Shown here: piece after piece, positions 43,777 through 52,792 of the stretch
Numbering within the stretch: position 1 is the first letter of the stretch
Layout of the letters: the number at the start of each line of letters is the position of its first letter
Source of the DNA: Neobacillus sp. Marseille-Q6967
GTDB taxonomy: Bacteria; Bacillota; Bacilli; Bacillales; Cytobacillaceae
Reading direction: 5' to 3'
Assembly: GCF_946151075.1 (NCBI RefSeq)
Contig: NZ_OX267715.1
Location: forward strand, 713,501 to 777,500
Length of the DNA stretch: 64,000 nucleotides
The notes under the pieces: generated by a model
Seen by the model: the letters and a program-made list of their open reading frames with translations, nothing else
Told to the model about the DNA's origin: nothing
Databases searched by the model: none
Translations under genes and position numbers: made by a program

Positions 43777-46376
43777 TGACAACCATTCACTTACCCCATT
43801 CCGGTATTGTTTTACTAGTAGGTCCATCCAACTCTGGTAAGACAACGCTGTTAAATCAACTAGCTGCAGAAGAACAAATACTTCAATCAGAAATAGTGAG
43901 TTCTGATCAATTTCGGGTTCTTGTCAGCGATGTCGAATTTATAAGCTGGAATCACCGCCCGAAAGAGGAAGCCGATGCCCTTTTTGATCAATATCAGCAA
44001 ATATCAAAAGAAGCTTTTGAAACGATGGATTATATCATTGCTAAACGATGCCGCCTCAATAAGCTAACTTTTGTGGATGCCACCCATTTGTGGGAGGATG
44101 AGCGTGAAAAATACCTGCAAATGGGTAAAAAACACCATGTGCCGGTAATTGCTATCGTCCTTAATGTATCAGAAACAGAATTAATTAGACGCGACGAACA
44201 GCGGGATTTCCCTCGGGGAAGGAACCGCATTCGACAGCAATACCAGCACTTTAAAAAGACTCTTCGTTCCATCAAAAAGGAAGGATTTCGCCGAGCCTAC
44301 ATTCTTGGTGAGGATGAACTAGAAATATTAAATGTGTCCCGTTTGGAGAACCCGCTGGTAATTGATGTAGGAAATGGTATCGATTTTATCGGTGACATTC
44401 ATGGCTGTTATGAGGAATTTTTAGAGCTATTAGCGAAGCTTGGTTACCAGGAAAACGAGCAAGGATATTACATCCATCCAGAGGGCAGGAAGCTTCTTTC
44501 ACTTGGGGATATGTTGAGCCGGGGGCCGCGTTCCCTTGAAGCCTTACAATTTTTCCAAAAGCACGTAGCAGCAGGCCTTGCGTATATGATTGACAGTAAT
44601 CATGGATGGAAAATAGCTAGATGGCTTGATGGTAAAAATGTAAAGCTTGCTCATGGTGATGAAAACGTTAAAGAAGAGTTTGAGGAATATGAGAGGCAGT
44701 TTGGTGAAGAAGCGACACTTACTTTAAAGGAACAAATGAAAAGCCTGCTGTTAGAATCAAAATCACATTATATTATTCAGAAAAATGGTGTGAATGTGGC
44801 AGTAGCCGTTCATGCAGGAATAAGGGATCATTATATAGGCAAAGAATCACAGAGAATTTCAGATTTTTGCCGTTACGGGGATACAAATGGACTGGATGAA
44901 AACGGTAAACCGATTCGAAAGGATTGGACTCTTGGTCATAAGTCGAGTGAACTGATTCTCTGGGGACATGATCCGAAACCACAGCCTTTACTAGTCAATA
45001 ATACTCTTAATATTGACCAAGGTGTCGTGTTTGGCGGAAGTTTAACAGCATACCGCTATCCAGAGAAGCAGTTGGTTTCCATAAAGGCTAAAAAGGATTA
45101 TGCCGATGTTCCGGATAGTCCTTTAAAAGATTGGGAGCGAAATCGATTATCACCCCCTCATATGACTAAATTTATAGAAGGATTTTCTGTACTCACAGAG
45201 CAGTATAGCGATATTAGGATCTATCAGGATGGTGTGAAATCGGCTATAGATGAACTATCCCATTACACCCTTCCTCTAGAAGAAATTGTTTATCTACCGC
45301 CAACAATGAGCCCAACACCCAAACCGTCAAGTTTAGACGGTTTCCTTGAACATCCACTGGAGGCCTTTCAATATTATCAGGCTAATGGTGTGGAAACGAT
45401 GATTGTAGAGAAAAAACACATGGGCAGTAGAGGGATAATTTTATTGTTTAGAGATGAGGAAACTGCTAATCAGTATATAGGAAGAGAAACATTAGGTTTT
45501 ATCTACACCCGGACAGGCAGATCTTTTTTTCAAAAATCATTTGAAGAACAAATTGTACAGGCACTAAATCATGATTTAACAAAAAACAATTATTTTGAAA
45601 AATATCATACTGATTTTGTTCTGCTTGATGCAGAAATCATGCCTTGGAATTTAAAGGCAAAGGAGTTAATTTTAAATCAATATGCCCATGTTGGAGAAAT
45701 GGCATTACTTGACCGCAATCAATTACGCGAAGCTCTCCAAGAGGCAGCAGACAACGGAAAAGAAGTGTCTCAATGGCTTCAGGAAAATGATGTTGAATTG
45801 GAGCATACTAGGATTTTTAATGATGTATATCAAAAATATATTTGGGAGACAGAGGGACTAGAAGGGATTCAGATTGCCCCTTTGCATACACTTGCTCATA
45901 GCACTGAAACTTTTTTCCACCAGCCTCATCTCTGGCATATGGAGAAGAACAAAGAGTTCAGTGGGATTTCAAGTTTATTTATGGAGACTGAATATCGGGT
46001 TGTAAGTGATGAACGTTCAATGGAACAGGCAATTCAGTGGTGGGAAGAAATAACGGAAAATGGGGATGAAGGTTTTGTCGTCAAGCCGATGAATTTTATT
46101 TCCCGTTATAAAGGAAAACTGCTTCAGCCTGCGATAAAGGTTAGAGGACGTAAGTATTTACATATCATCTACGGAATGGATTATTTACAGCCGGAAAATT
46201 TATCACGGATAAAACAACGAAATACCGGTAAAAAGCAACGCAATGCTTTAAAAGAATTTTCGTTGGGTGTAGAAGCCGTTAATCGATTTGTAAAAAGAGA
46301 GTCATTAGAACGATACCATGAATGCATATTAGGAATTTTGGCTTTAGAAGCAGAACCGATTGATCCAAGATTATAG
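43776..46376 (+). CDS. pnkp: Pnkp, polynucleotide kinase-phosphatase-ligase
   Basis: 866 residues with three catalytic modules. Kinase: P-loop GPSNSGKTT near residue 15, then RRDEQRDFPRGRNR, the lid. Phosphatase: FIGDIHGCYEE near 206, GDMLSRGP, DSNHGW and HAGIRD, a calcineurin-like 2',3'-phosphatase. Ligase: EKKHMGSRG with the adenylated Lys near 547, then ETLGFIYTR, and EGFVVKP near 760. It heals RNA ends left by ribotoxins and, with Hen1, seals them. It overlaps hen1 by one base, so translation is coupled. The length matches Clostridium thermocellum Pnkp (870). Confidence 0.94.
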   Translation: MTTIHLPHSGIVLLVGPSNSGKTTLLNQLAAEEQILQSEIVSSDQFRVLVSDVEFISWNHRPKEEADALFDQYQQISKEAFETMDYIIAKRCRLNKLTFVDATHLWEDEREKYLQMGKKHHVPVIAIVLNVSETELIRRDEQRDFPRGRNRIRQQYQHFKKTLRSIKKEGFRRAYILGEDELEILNVSRLENPLVIDVGNGIDFIGDIHGCYEEFLELLAKLGYQENEQGYYIHPEGRKLLSLGDMLSRGPRSLEALQFFQKHVAAGLAYMIDSNHGWKIARWLDGKNVKLAHGDENVKEEFEEYERQFGEEATLTLKEQMKSLLLESKSHYIIQKNGVNVAVAVHAGIRDHYIGKESQRISDFCRYGDTNGLDENGKPIRKDWTLGHKSSELILWGHDPKPQPLLVNNTLNIDQGVVFGGSLTAYRYPEKQLVSIKAKKDYADVPDSPLKDWERNRLSPPHMTKFIEGFSVLTEQYSDIRIYQDGVKSAIDELSHYTLPLEEIVYLPPTMSPTPKPSSLDGFLEHPLEAFQYYQANGVETMIVEKKHMGSRGIILLFRDEETANQYIGRETLGFIYTRTGRSFFQKSFEEQIVQALNHDLTKNNYFEKYHTDFVLLDAEIMPWNLKAKELILNQYAHVGEMALLDRNQLREALQEAADNGKEVSQWLQENDVELEHTRIFNDVYQKYIWETEGLEGIQIAPLHTLAHSTETFFHQPHLWHMEKNKEFSGISSLFMETEYRVVSDERSMEQAIQWWEEITENGDEGFVVKPMNFISRYKGKLLQPAIKVRGRKYLHIIYGMDYLQPENLSRIKQRNTGKKQRNALKEFSLGVEAVNRFVKRESLERYHECILGILALEAEPIDPRL

Positions 46377-46383
46377 GATAGAA

Positions 46384-46416
46384 TGAACGAACTGGGAATC
46401 CGGTTCGTTTTTTTCA
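46384..46416 (+). terminator. Intrinsic terminator after pnkp
   Basis: GAACGAAC with GTTCGTT, ten-base loop, T run. Confidence 0.75.
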
Positions 46417-46476
46417 TATCATTTAGCTATATTCCCTCCTATTTTCCCATATGATGTTGATAAAAGGGGTGAGAAA

Positions 46477-47742
46477 ATGGCCGTTCATGTCGTGCGTGCA
46501 GGTGAAAGCTTATGGTCCATTTCGAATCGATATGGTGTACCGGTTCAAACCATCGTGAGTTTGAACGGTTTGCCCTCAGCAGTTTCCCTAGTACCAGGCC
46601 TCGCTCTTTATCTACCAGACAACAGACCTCAAGTTCGTACCTATCGAATAAAATCTGGAGACCTTATTTGGAAAATTGCCGAGCAATTCCAAACCAATAC
46701 GGCTAGTATTCTAGCAGCCAATCCTGGAGTAAATCCTAATCGGCTCATCACTGGTCAAATCTTATCCATACCTTCCCCAGTAAAATTAACCATCAGCACT
46801 CTTGGTTTTATCGTTCCAACAAATGAGAGTGCCGTTCTACCGCTGTTAGATTCGCTTTCCGGACAATTAACCTATTTAGCCAGTGTAGCCTATTCATTTA
46901 CAGCCGAGGGGTATGCCTATAATGAAATAGAAGATCAAGCAATTATTGCCCGAAGCCGGCAATTAAATATAACTCCATTACTAATGATTAGGAATTTTAC
47001 GGGAACCGATTTCAGCGAGGAACTCGCAGGACGTGTTCTAAGTAATGCTACTTACCGGAGGAATTTAATTAACAGCATTGTCAATTTAACTCGAGAAAGG
47101 AATTTTGGCGGCGTGAGTATTGATTTTGAATTTATTCCACCTCCTCAGCGGAATGATTTTAATCAATTCTTACGGGATTTAAAAGCTGAATTAAATGGCT
47201 TGCTTTTACACGTAAATGTCCATGCAAAAACGGAAGATATCCCAACAAACCGTATTATCGGGGCCTATGATTATGCTGCGATTGGTAATGCTGCAGATCT
47301 TGTTGCAATAATGACGATTGATTACGGTTATCCAGGGGGCCCTCCGGATCCGATTGCGCCGATAACATGGATGGAGGAAGTGGTGCAATATTCAATCACG
47401 CAAATTAATCCTCAAAAACTGCAGGTCGCTATGGCTTTATATGGTTATGATAAGATTGTTGGACCCAACACAACTAGGGCTTTATCGCTTCAGGCTGCTC
47501 AAAATCAAGCGATTACAACTGGGTCTCCGATCCAATATGACCTAGCTGCTAAATCACCATGGTATCAGCATTGGTTAACAGGGATGCATCATATTGTCTG
47601 GTTTGAGGATATCAGAAGTTTGATTGAGAAGTATCATTTAATCGATGTTTATCAATTGAATGGAACTACATTTTGGCAGATCAGCTTGCCGGCGCCTCAA
47701 AATTGGGCCTATCTGCGACAAGATATTAATGTGATAAAATAA
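46477..47742 (+). CDS. LysM-GH18 spore peptidoglycan glycosidase, SleL/YaaH-like
   Basis: 421 residues. Two LysM domains (HVVRAGESLWSISNRYG near residue 4 and YRIKSGDLIWKIAEQF near 54) bind peptidoglycan. A GH18 barrel follows with the catalytic GVSIDFEFIP (DxE) near 210, DLVAIMTIDYGY, and late TTFWQI. No signal peptide is present, as in SleL and YaaH, which reach the spore cortex by other means and act as N-acetylglucosaminidase or epimerase on cortical fragments during germination. GGGGTGAG lies upstream. Sporulation-specific promoter not identified. Confidence 0.87.
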   Translation: MAVHVVRAGESLWSISNRYGVPVQTIVSLNGLPSAVSLVPGLALYLPDNRPQVRTYRIKSGDLIWKIAEQFQTNTASILAANPGVNPNRLITGQILSIPSPVKLTISTLGFIVPTNESAVLPLLDSLSGQLTYLASVAYSFTAEGYAYNEIEDQAIIARSRQLNITPLLMIRNFTGTDFSEELAGRVLSNATYRRNLINSIVNLTRERNFGGVSIDFEFIPPPQRNDFNQFLRDLKAELNGLLLHVNVHAKTEDIPTNRIIGAYDYAAIGNAADLVAIMTIDYGYPGGPPDPIAPITWMEEVVQYSITQINPQKLQVAMALYGYDKIVGPNTTRALSLQAAQNQAITTGSPIQYDLAAKSPWYQHWLTGMHHIVWFEDIRSLIEKYHLIDVYQLNGTTFWQISLPAPQNWAYLRQDINVIK

Positions 47743-47815
47743 ATCCATTTTATTTGGAGGTTTAGTCATATTTTGGAAATAATAAATAATCCATGTAAAA
47801 ACTACTGAATGAAAG

Positions 47816-49300
47816 TTGGAAAAGAGTTTGTTTAAAAAAATAAAACCATTCTTATTATTTCTTTTTATCTCGCTGATCGCTGCAAACGTACCTGCGCATC
47901 CAGTCTTAGCTACACCAAATAGCGGCTACCTGGCCCAGCAATTGAACCAATTATTAATGGCAGAACCTGATTTACAGGGTGCAATTGCTGGGATCAGTGT
48001 CCGCTCGGCATCAACAGGGCAGGTTATTTATGACCATTTCGGTGATGTTCGGCTAAGACCTGCCTCCAATATGAAATTACTAACGGCAGCAGCGGCTCTT
48101 TCAGTATTAGGAAAAGATTATACTTTTACCACCGAAGTACTTTCAGATGGAAAGGTGAAAAAGAAGACATTGGAGGGTGACCTTTATTTACGGGGAAAAG
48201 GAGATCCAACCCTGTTAAAAGCAGATTTCGAAAAGATGGCTGCGGCTATTAAGAAACAAGGTATTCGAAAAATTAATGGTAACTTAGTCGGGGATGATAC
48301 TTGGTACGACAATATCCGATATTCCCTCGATTTACCCTGGAGTGATGAACAAGCCTATTACGGAGCACAGATCTCAGCACTTACAGCATCACCGACTACA
48401 GATTTTGATTCAGGCTCGGTAATGGTTGAAGTAAAACCTGGACTAAAAACTGGTAACAAGGCAAAAGTGAAAATCACACCAGCAACGAATTATGTGAAAA
48501 TAATTAACCAAACTGAAACTGTTCCTGCAGATGGGAAGAAGGAAATAAAATTTGAACGGGAACACGCCAAAAATACCATTAAAATTAGTGGGACCATCCC
48601 TGTTAAATCAAAGATGGAAAAAGAATGGATTGGGGTTTGGGACCCGACAGGATATGCTTTATCTTTATTTAAACAAGCATTAACCGAACAGGGTATTCAA
48701 TTGTCTGGAAAAGTAAAAACGGGAGTAACTCCAAAGGGTGCACAAATCCTGCAAACCCATCAATCGATGAAGCTATCCCAATTACTTGTTCCATTCATGA
48801 AATTAAGCAACAACGGCCATGCCGAAACCTTGGTAAAGGAAATGGGTAGGGTAGTCAAAGGTGAAGGAACCTGGGAAAAAGGGCTTGAAGTAATGGAAAC
48901 GGAGTTACGTAAGTTTGGAATCAATACGGAGACATTGGTTTTAAGGGACGGGTCAGGTATTTCTCATGTAAACTTGGTTCCCGCTGCACAAATTTCGCAG
49001 TTGTTAGTTGCGGTTCAAAGTCAATCGTGGTTTCCTGAATTTCTCCATTCATTGCCTGTGGCAGGGGAAAGTGAAAAGATGGTTGGAGGGACATTGAAAA
49101 ATCGGATGAAGAGTCAGGTCGTTAAAGGAAAGGTATTTGCTAAAACAGGTACGATTTCGACAGTCAGCACTTTATCTGGTTATGTTAATACCAAAAGTGG
49201 ACAAACAATGGTTTTTTCAGTACTAATCAATAACATAATAGATGATGCGAAAGGCAAAAATATTCAAGATAAGTTGGTTACTCTACTAGCAAACCAATAA
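47816..49300 (+). CDS. D-alanyl-D-alanine carboxypeptidase/endopeptidase, class C (PBP4 type)
   Basis: 494 residues with a signal peptide (FLLFLFISLIAANVPAHPVLA). The penicillin-binding motifs are SxxK in RPASNMKLLTAAAA near residue 82, SxN in KLSNNGHAETL near 339, and KTG in FAKTGTISTVS near 444; the long insert after the first motif is typical of the S13/PBP4 class. It cuts D-Ala from, or crosslinks in, peptidoglycan outside the membrane. Start uncertain: TTG 47816 or TTG 47828. No operon partners are evident. Confidence 0.9.
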   Translation: MEKSLFKKIKPFLLFLFISLIAANVPAHPVLATPNSGYLAQQLNQLLMAEPDLQGAIAGISVRSASTGQVIYDHFGDVRLRPASNMKLLTAAAALSVLGKDYTFTTEVLSDGKVKKKTLEGDLYLRGKGDPTLLKADFEKMAAAIKKQGIRKINGNLVGDDTWYDNIRYSLDLPWSDEQAYYGAQISALTASPTTDFDSGSVMVEVKPGLKTGNKAKVKITPATNYVKIINQTETVPADGKKEIKFEREHAKNTIKISGTIPVKSKMEKEWIGVWDPTGYALSLFKQALTEQGIQLSGKVKTGVTPKGAQILQTHQSMKLSQLLVPFMKLSNNGHAETLVKEMGRVVKGEGTWEKGLEVMETELRKFGINTETLVLRDGSGISHVNLVPAAQISQLLVAVQSQSWFPEFLHSLPVAGESEKMVGGTLKNRMKSQVVKGKVFAKTGTISTVSTLSGYVNTKSGQTMVFSVLINNIIDDAKGKNIQDKLVTLLANQ

Positions 49301-49332
49301 CGTATCTATAGAAAAATGAAAGTGGGATCGCA

Positions 49333-50169
49333 ATGATCTTTGGAAGCCATGTGAGTATCAGAGATGGTTATTTAGGGGCAGCAAAAAGAGCGGTTGCAAA
49401 TGGTGCATCCGCTTTTCAATATTTTCCTAAAAATCCGAGAAGTCTTTCCGTAAAGGATTTTGACCGGGGAGATGCTAATAGCTGTAAATCTTTTTGTTTT
49501 GAAAGGAACATGGTTTCTGTTGCGCATACTCCCTATTCAACAAGCCTGACACCTTCAAAGGATAAACAGGAGTTGACAATCGCTTCGTTGGTAAATGATT
49601 TGGAAATCGCTGACGCTTGTGGGTCGATTGGGGTTGTGGTTCATTTTGGCAGCCAAATTAGCAAAACGGATCCGTTGGCAAGCTATCATTTAATGCTTGA
49701 GATGTTGAATTCCGTCTTATCAGACTGGAATGGAGACTGTTTATTATTAATTGAGAACAATGCAGGGACCAAAGGGGCCTTGGGTACAACGTTTGAGGAA
49801 TTGGTGCAGATACGAAATCTCTGTGATTATCCTGAAAAAATCGGTTTTTGTCTGGACACTTGTCATGCATTTGCAAGTGGTCTATGGAATGGAGAAAATA
49901 CGGAAGAATTTTTTAAAAAAGGGGAAGAACTCGCTTATTTTGATCATCTGAAAATCATTCACTTAAACAATTCCAAATATCCTACAGGTTCGAAAAAAGA
50001 TCGTCATGCCAATATCTTTGGAAATGGCTATATTAAAGAATCGCAAATGGAAATGTTCGTAAAATCACCCTTATTAGAAGAAATACCCTTTGTACTTGAA
50101 ACCCCCGATGATGAGGGCATTTCTCATAAAGAGGAGATTCGCCAGCTATTTGATAAATGGGGGGAATAA
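49333..50169 (+). CDS. nfo: Endonuclease IV (AP endonuclease family 2)
   Basis: 278 residues, TIM barrel with three zinc ions. Metal ligand motifs: GSHVSI at the N terminus, VVHFGS, IENNAGTKG, GFCLDTCHAFASG, HLNNSKYPTGSKKDRHANIFGNG (also the DRH motif) and VLETPDDEG near the end. Incises DNA at abasic sites in base excision repair. In spores it acts together with other AP endonucleases; nothing local ties it to a regulon. Its transcript converges on the gene for an acidic protein. Confidence 0.92.
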   Translation: MIFGSHVSIRDGYLGAAKRAVANGASAFQYFPKNPRSLSVKDFDRGDANSCKSFCFERNMVSVAHTPYSTSLTPSKDKQELTIASLVNDLEIADACGSIGVVVHFGSQISKTDPLASYHLMLEMLNSVLSDWNGDCLLLIENNAGTKGALGTTFEELVQIRNLCDYPEKIGFCLDTCHAFASGLWNGENTEEFFKKGEELAYFDHLKIIHLNNSKYPTGSKKDRHANIFGNGYIKESQMEMFVKSPLLEEIPFVLETPDDEGISHKEEIRQLFDKWGE

Positions 50170-50203
50170 AATTTCCATTTTAACAAATGTAATTAAGAGA
50201 AAA

Positions 50204-50241
50204 TAAGGAGCATATTCCTTTTGGGTATGCTCCTTTCTTTT
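50204..50241. terminator. Convergent terminator
   Basis: AAGGAGCATA with TATGCTCCTT, 11-base loop, T run on plus strand and AAAATAAGG before it, so usable from both sides. Confidence 0.75.
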
Positions 50242-50242
50242 A

Positions 50243-51052
50243 TTATTGTAAGTGATCAAAATCAAACTCGCTTAATTGGTCCATGTGGCTGGCAATCATG
50301 GCTATAATAGTACTTGCCTCTTCTTTGCTGAAGATGAAATGGGATTCGTCTTTAATTAATTCATCTTCTGTCGTCCATACTCGATTCACCCGTCTAAGAA
50401 CCCCGTCTCCTGTTTCCTGGACAACACCGAATTGATAAGTGACCTCAACTTCATCTTCGTGCTTGTAGGCCGTTACCTCTGGAGTAGACCAATCAACATC
50501 AATTTCCTCAAAAATGTCGTCATTATTCATTTGTTCTGCTTCATAATACTCTTCTTCATCAATATTATCGGCAGTTTCGTAATCCTCGTCATCGTCTTCT
50601 ACTACTTCATAATACTCATAACTTTCGTCATCGTCGTCTTCCACTACTTCATAATACTCATAATTTTCATCATCGTCGTCTTCTTCAGATTGGAGGTAGA
50701 CCCCGTCATCTGTATAATGATCATCATCGTTCATATAATCGTGAAGACTTTCATGCACTTCGTCGATGATCTCTTCAATGTCCGAAAGGATGACCTTAGC
50801 AGTATGTCCGGTATCAACATCAAAGGTATCAATATAGAATTCTTCATTTTGCGGGTCAAAAAACAGCGTACAGAAATAGTCACGATCTACTTCTTCTGTA
50901 TTAATATCTTCTGTTTCAACGAAGAATTCAATCCTTGGATGCTTTGCAGCTCTTTCAATGGACATTTGACCGACTTGATCATATTCTTCACAAATGGATT
51001 CGAGGTGATCTTGGAGTTCGCTGCATACTCTGTCAAACCATTCTAATGACAT
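50243..51052 (-). CDS. Very acidic protein with DE-rich repeats, unknown
   Basis: 269 residues, strongly acidic. The N-terminal part looks folded (SLEWFDRVCSELQDHLESI then RIEFFVETEDIN and YFCTLFFDPQNEEFYIDTFD). The middle has about 2.5 copies of a 14-residue repeat, EDDDDE[NS]YEYYEVV. The C-terminal part, VTYQFGVVQETGDGVLRRVNRVW then EDELIKDESHFIFSKEEAS, again looks folded. I do not recognise it. An acidic linker between two small domains is the simplest reading. It has its own ribosome site (AAAGGATGATG). Confidence 0.65.
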   Translation of the reverse strand: MSLEWFDRVCSELQDHLESICEEYDQVGQMSIERAAKHPRIEFFVETEDINTEEVDRDYFCTLFFDPQNEEFYIDTFDVDTGHTAKVILSDIEEIIDEVHESLHDYMNDDDHYTDDGVYLQSEEDDDDENYEYYEVVEDDDDESYEYYEVVEDDDEDYETADNIDEEEYYEAEQMNNDDIFEEIDVDWSTPEVTAYKHEDEVEVTYQFGVVQETGDGVLRRVNRVWTTEDELIKDESHFIFSKEEASTIIAMIASHMDQLSEFDFDHLQ

Positions 51053-51135
51053 CTAACATCATCCTTTCATAGGTAATCGAGGTTATTATCTCCAACATAA
51101 TTTAGAATATGTTTTTATAAATGGAAAAAATAAAA

Positions 51136-51172
51136 AAGACTGAGCGCATGAAATATCTTTGCGTTCAGTCTA
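51136..51172 (-). terminator. Terminator overlapping the thioesterase stop codon
   Basis: AGACTGA-CGCA with TGCG-TCAGTCT; on the minus strand it is followed by TTTTTTATTTTTTCC. The last codons of the gene lie in the stem. Confidence 0.65.
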
Positions 51173-51593
51173 TTTTTTGAATATGCTCAAGTTCAAATTG
51201 TTCAATTTTCTCCCGTACAAAATTAGGTACTGGGCAGGGCAAATGTTTTTGAGGGTCAACGCTGACGTAAATAATTTCTGCTAACAGAATAGGATCTTCT
51301 TCGTCTTCTCTTGTCATGATAAATTTCATTGTCATGCTTTTCGTTCCGATTCGTTCCATCCGGCACCAAATAGTTAACCAATCATTTAAGTAAGCTGATC
51401 TTTTATACTCTAGTATAGATTTAGCGAGAACAAAATCAAACTCTGTTCCCATTTCATGAGGCAAAATCTGCTCAAAATATTCTGATACGGCAACATCAAT
51501 ATACGTTAAATAATGGGCATTAAACACAATTTTCTGTCCATCAATTTCTGAATAACGTACCTTTAAGCGATGTGAAAACCGATAATCCTCCAT
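51165..51593 (-). CDS. Acyl-CoA thioesterase, 4HBT family
   Basis: 142 residues, hot-dog fold. The N terminus SHRLKVRYSEIDGQKIVFNAHYLTY is the family's active-site segment (R-x-x-E/D-x-D...V-x-x-x-x-Y), where the acid and Asn-His lead into the long helix. It continues EMGTEFDFVLAKSILEYKRSAYLNDWL. YbgC/FadM-type enzymes hydrolyse acyl-CoA. I choose ATG 51593, preceded by GGAGATC, over a frame 40 residues longer that lacks a ribosome site. Confidence 0.83.
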   Translation of the reverse strand: MEDYRFSHRLKVRYSEIDGQKIVFNAHYLTYIDVAVSEYFEQILPHEMGTEFDFVLAKSILEYKRSAYLNDWLTIWCRMERIGTKSMTMKFIMTREDEEDPILLAEIIYVSVDPQKHLPCPVPNFVREKIEQFELEHIQKID

Positions 51594-51831
51594 TTTGATC
51601 TCCTTTCTATTTATAAATCGACGCCATCTACTAGATAAATATGAAAAAATTTTAAAATTTTGCAGACAAAATGTAAATTCTCCATAAAAGCTTAAAAAAC
51701 CTTTATTTCTCATAAGGAGCGATGAAATCTCTAATATAATTGGATGTATTATAGAACGTGAGCAGGAATGTTATTTTTCTAAAATGAATGTGGTACGATA
51801 GTAACGAAACTCCACATAATGAGGTGTAAAG

Positions 51832-52569
51832 ATGAAAATAGAAGTGTGGTCAGATTTTGTATGTCCATTTTGTTATATAGGAAAACGCCGATTGGAAGAA
51901 GCATTATCCCAATTTCCACAAAGAGATACCGTTGAAGTAGAATTTAAAAGCTTTGAATTAGATCCAAACTCTCCAACATATAATGGGAGATCGATTCATG
52001 AGGCATTAGCCGCCAAATATGGCATGACGATTGAACAAGCGAAACAGGCAAATACGGGTGTAGGCCAGCAGGCTGCAGGTGTTGGATTAACCTTTAATTT
52101 TGATGACATGAAGCCAACTAATACCTTTGATGCTCATCGTTTGGCAAAGTTTGCGAAAACGAAAGGGAAAGAAATTGAAAAAACGATCACAGAAAAACTT
52201 CTTAATGCTTATTTTTCTGAAGGTAAAAACATTTCCGACCATGAGACATTAGCGAATATCGCTGAAGCATCGGGAATAGATCGAGTAGAAGCATTGAATG
52301 TTCTGAACGATCAAAATCTTTATGCGAATGATGTTCGCATTGATGAAGCCATTGCTCAACAGTATAAAATTACTGGAGTTCCATTCTTCATTCTGAACCA
52401 AAAATATGCTATTTCTGGTGCACAACCGACAACAACATTTACGAGTGCACTTCAAAAGGTATGGGAGGAAGAAAATCCGGCTCCAGTATTTGAAGACCTT
52501 TCAACAGTAAATGCCGAAGACGCTAGCTGCGTGGATGGAAACTGTGCAATTCCGGAGAAAAAAGAATAA
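51832..52569 (+). CDS. DsbA family oxidoreductase, FrnE-like
   Basis: 245 residues. Starts MKIEVWSDFVCPFCYIGKRRLE, the thioredoxin-fold FrnE layout with CPFC active site and no signal peptide, so cytoplasmic. GVPFFILNQKYAISGAQP holds the cis-Pro. A C-terminal CVDGNC pair adds a second cysteine motif, as in several FrnE proteins, possibly for redox exchange. FrnE proteins act in polyketide reactions or oxidative-stress protection; the substrate here is unknown. Ribosome site GAGGTG. Confidence 0.88.
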   Translation: MKIEVWSDFVCPFCYIGKRRLEEALSQFPQRDTVEVEFKSFELDPNSPTYNGRSIHEALAAKYGMTIEQAKQANTGVGQQAAGVGLTFNFDDMKPTNTFDAHRLAKFAKTKGKEIEKTITEKLLNAYFSEGKNISDHETLANIAEASGIDRVEALNVLNDQNLYANDVRIDEAIAQQYKITGVPFFILNQKYAISGAQPTTTFTSALQKVWEEENPAPVFEDLSTVNAEDASCVDGNCAIPEKKE

Positions 52570-52575
52570 TTTGCA

Positions 52576-52606
52576 AACTGCATCTCCTGAAGAGATGCAG
52601 TTTTTT
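52576..52606 (+). terminator. Intrinsic terminator after the FrnE-like gene
   Basis: AACTGCATCTC with GAGATGCAGTT, five-base loop, T run. Confidence 0.85.
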
Positions 52607-52702
52607 ATTCCCCTGAGCCTTTTTTAGGTTTTTGTTATTTTGTTGGTCACAAAACTAATATTATGCATAAATAAATGTATAATCGATTTAAAATGAATAA
52701 AT

Positions 52703-52715
52703 GGTGCCTGTCACC
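52703..52715. repeat. Short dispersed REP-like motif, copy 2
   Basis: GGTGCCTGTCACC, identical in sequence to the reverse complement of the copy at 60293 and one base from that at 9338. Confidence 0.5.
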
Positions 52716-52792
52716 CGAATTGGTATTACAATAAAGTAAGAGTAGTACAGTTTCTAGAACTAGTAAATGAGGTGAAAGGTGGTTTGAATAGT

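Noticed and set aside
49658..49951. Extra open frames inside the endonuclease IV gene
   Set aside because: They overlap a full-length, motif-complete enzyme and have no features of their own.
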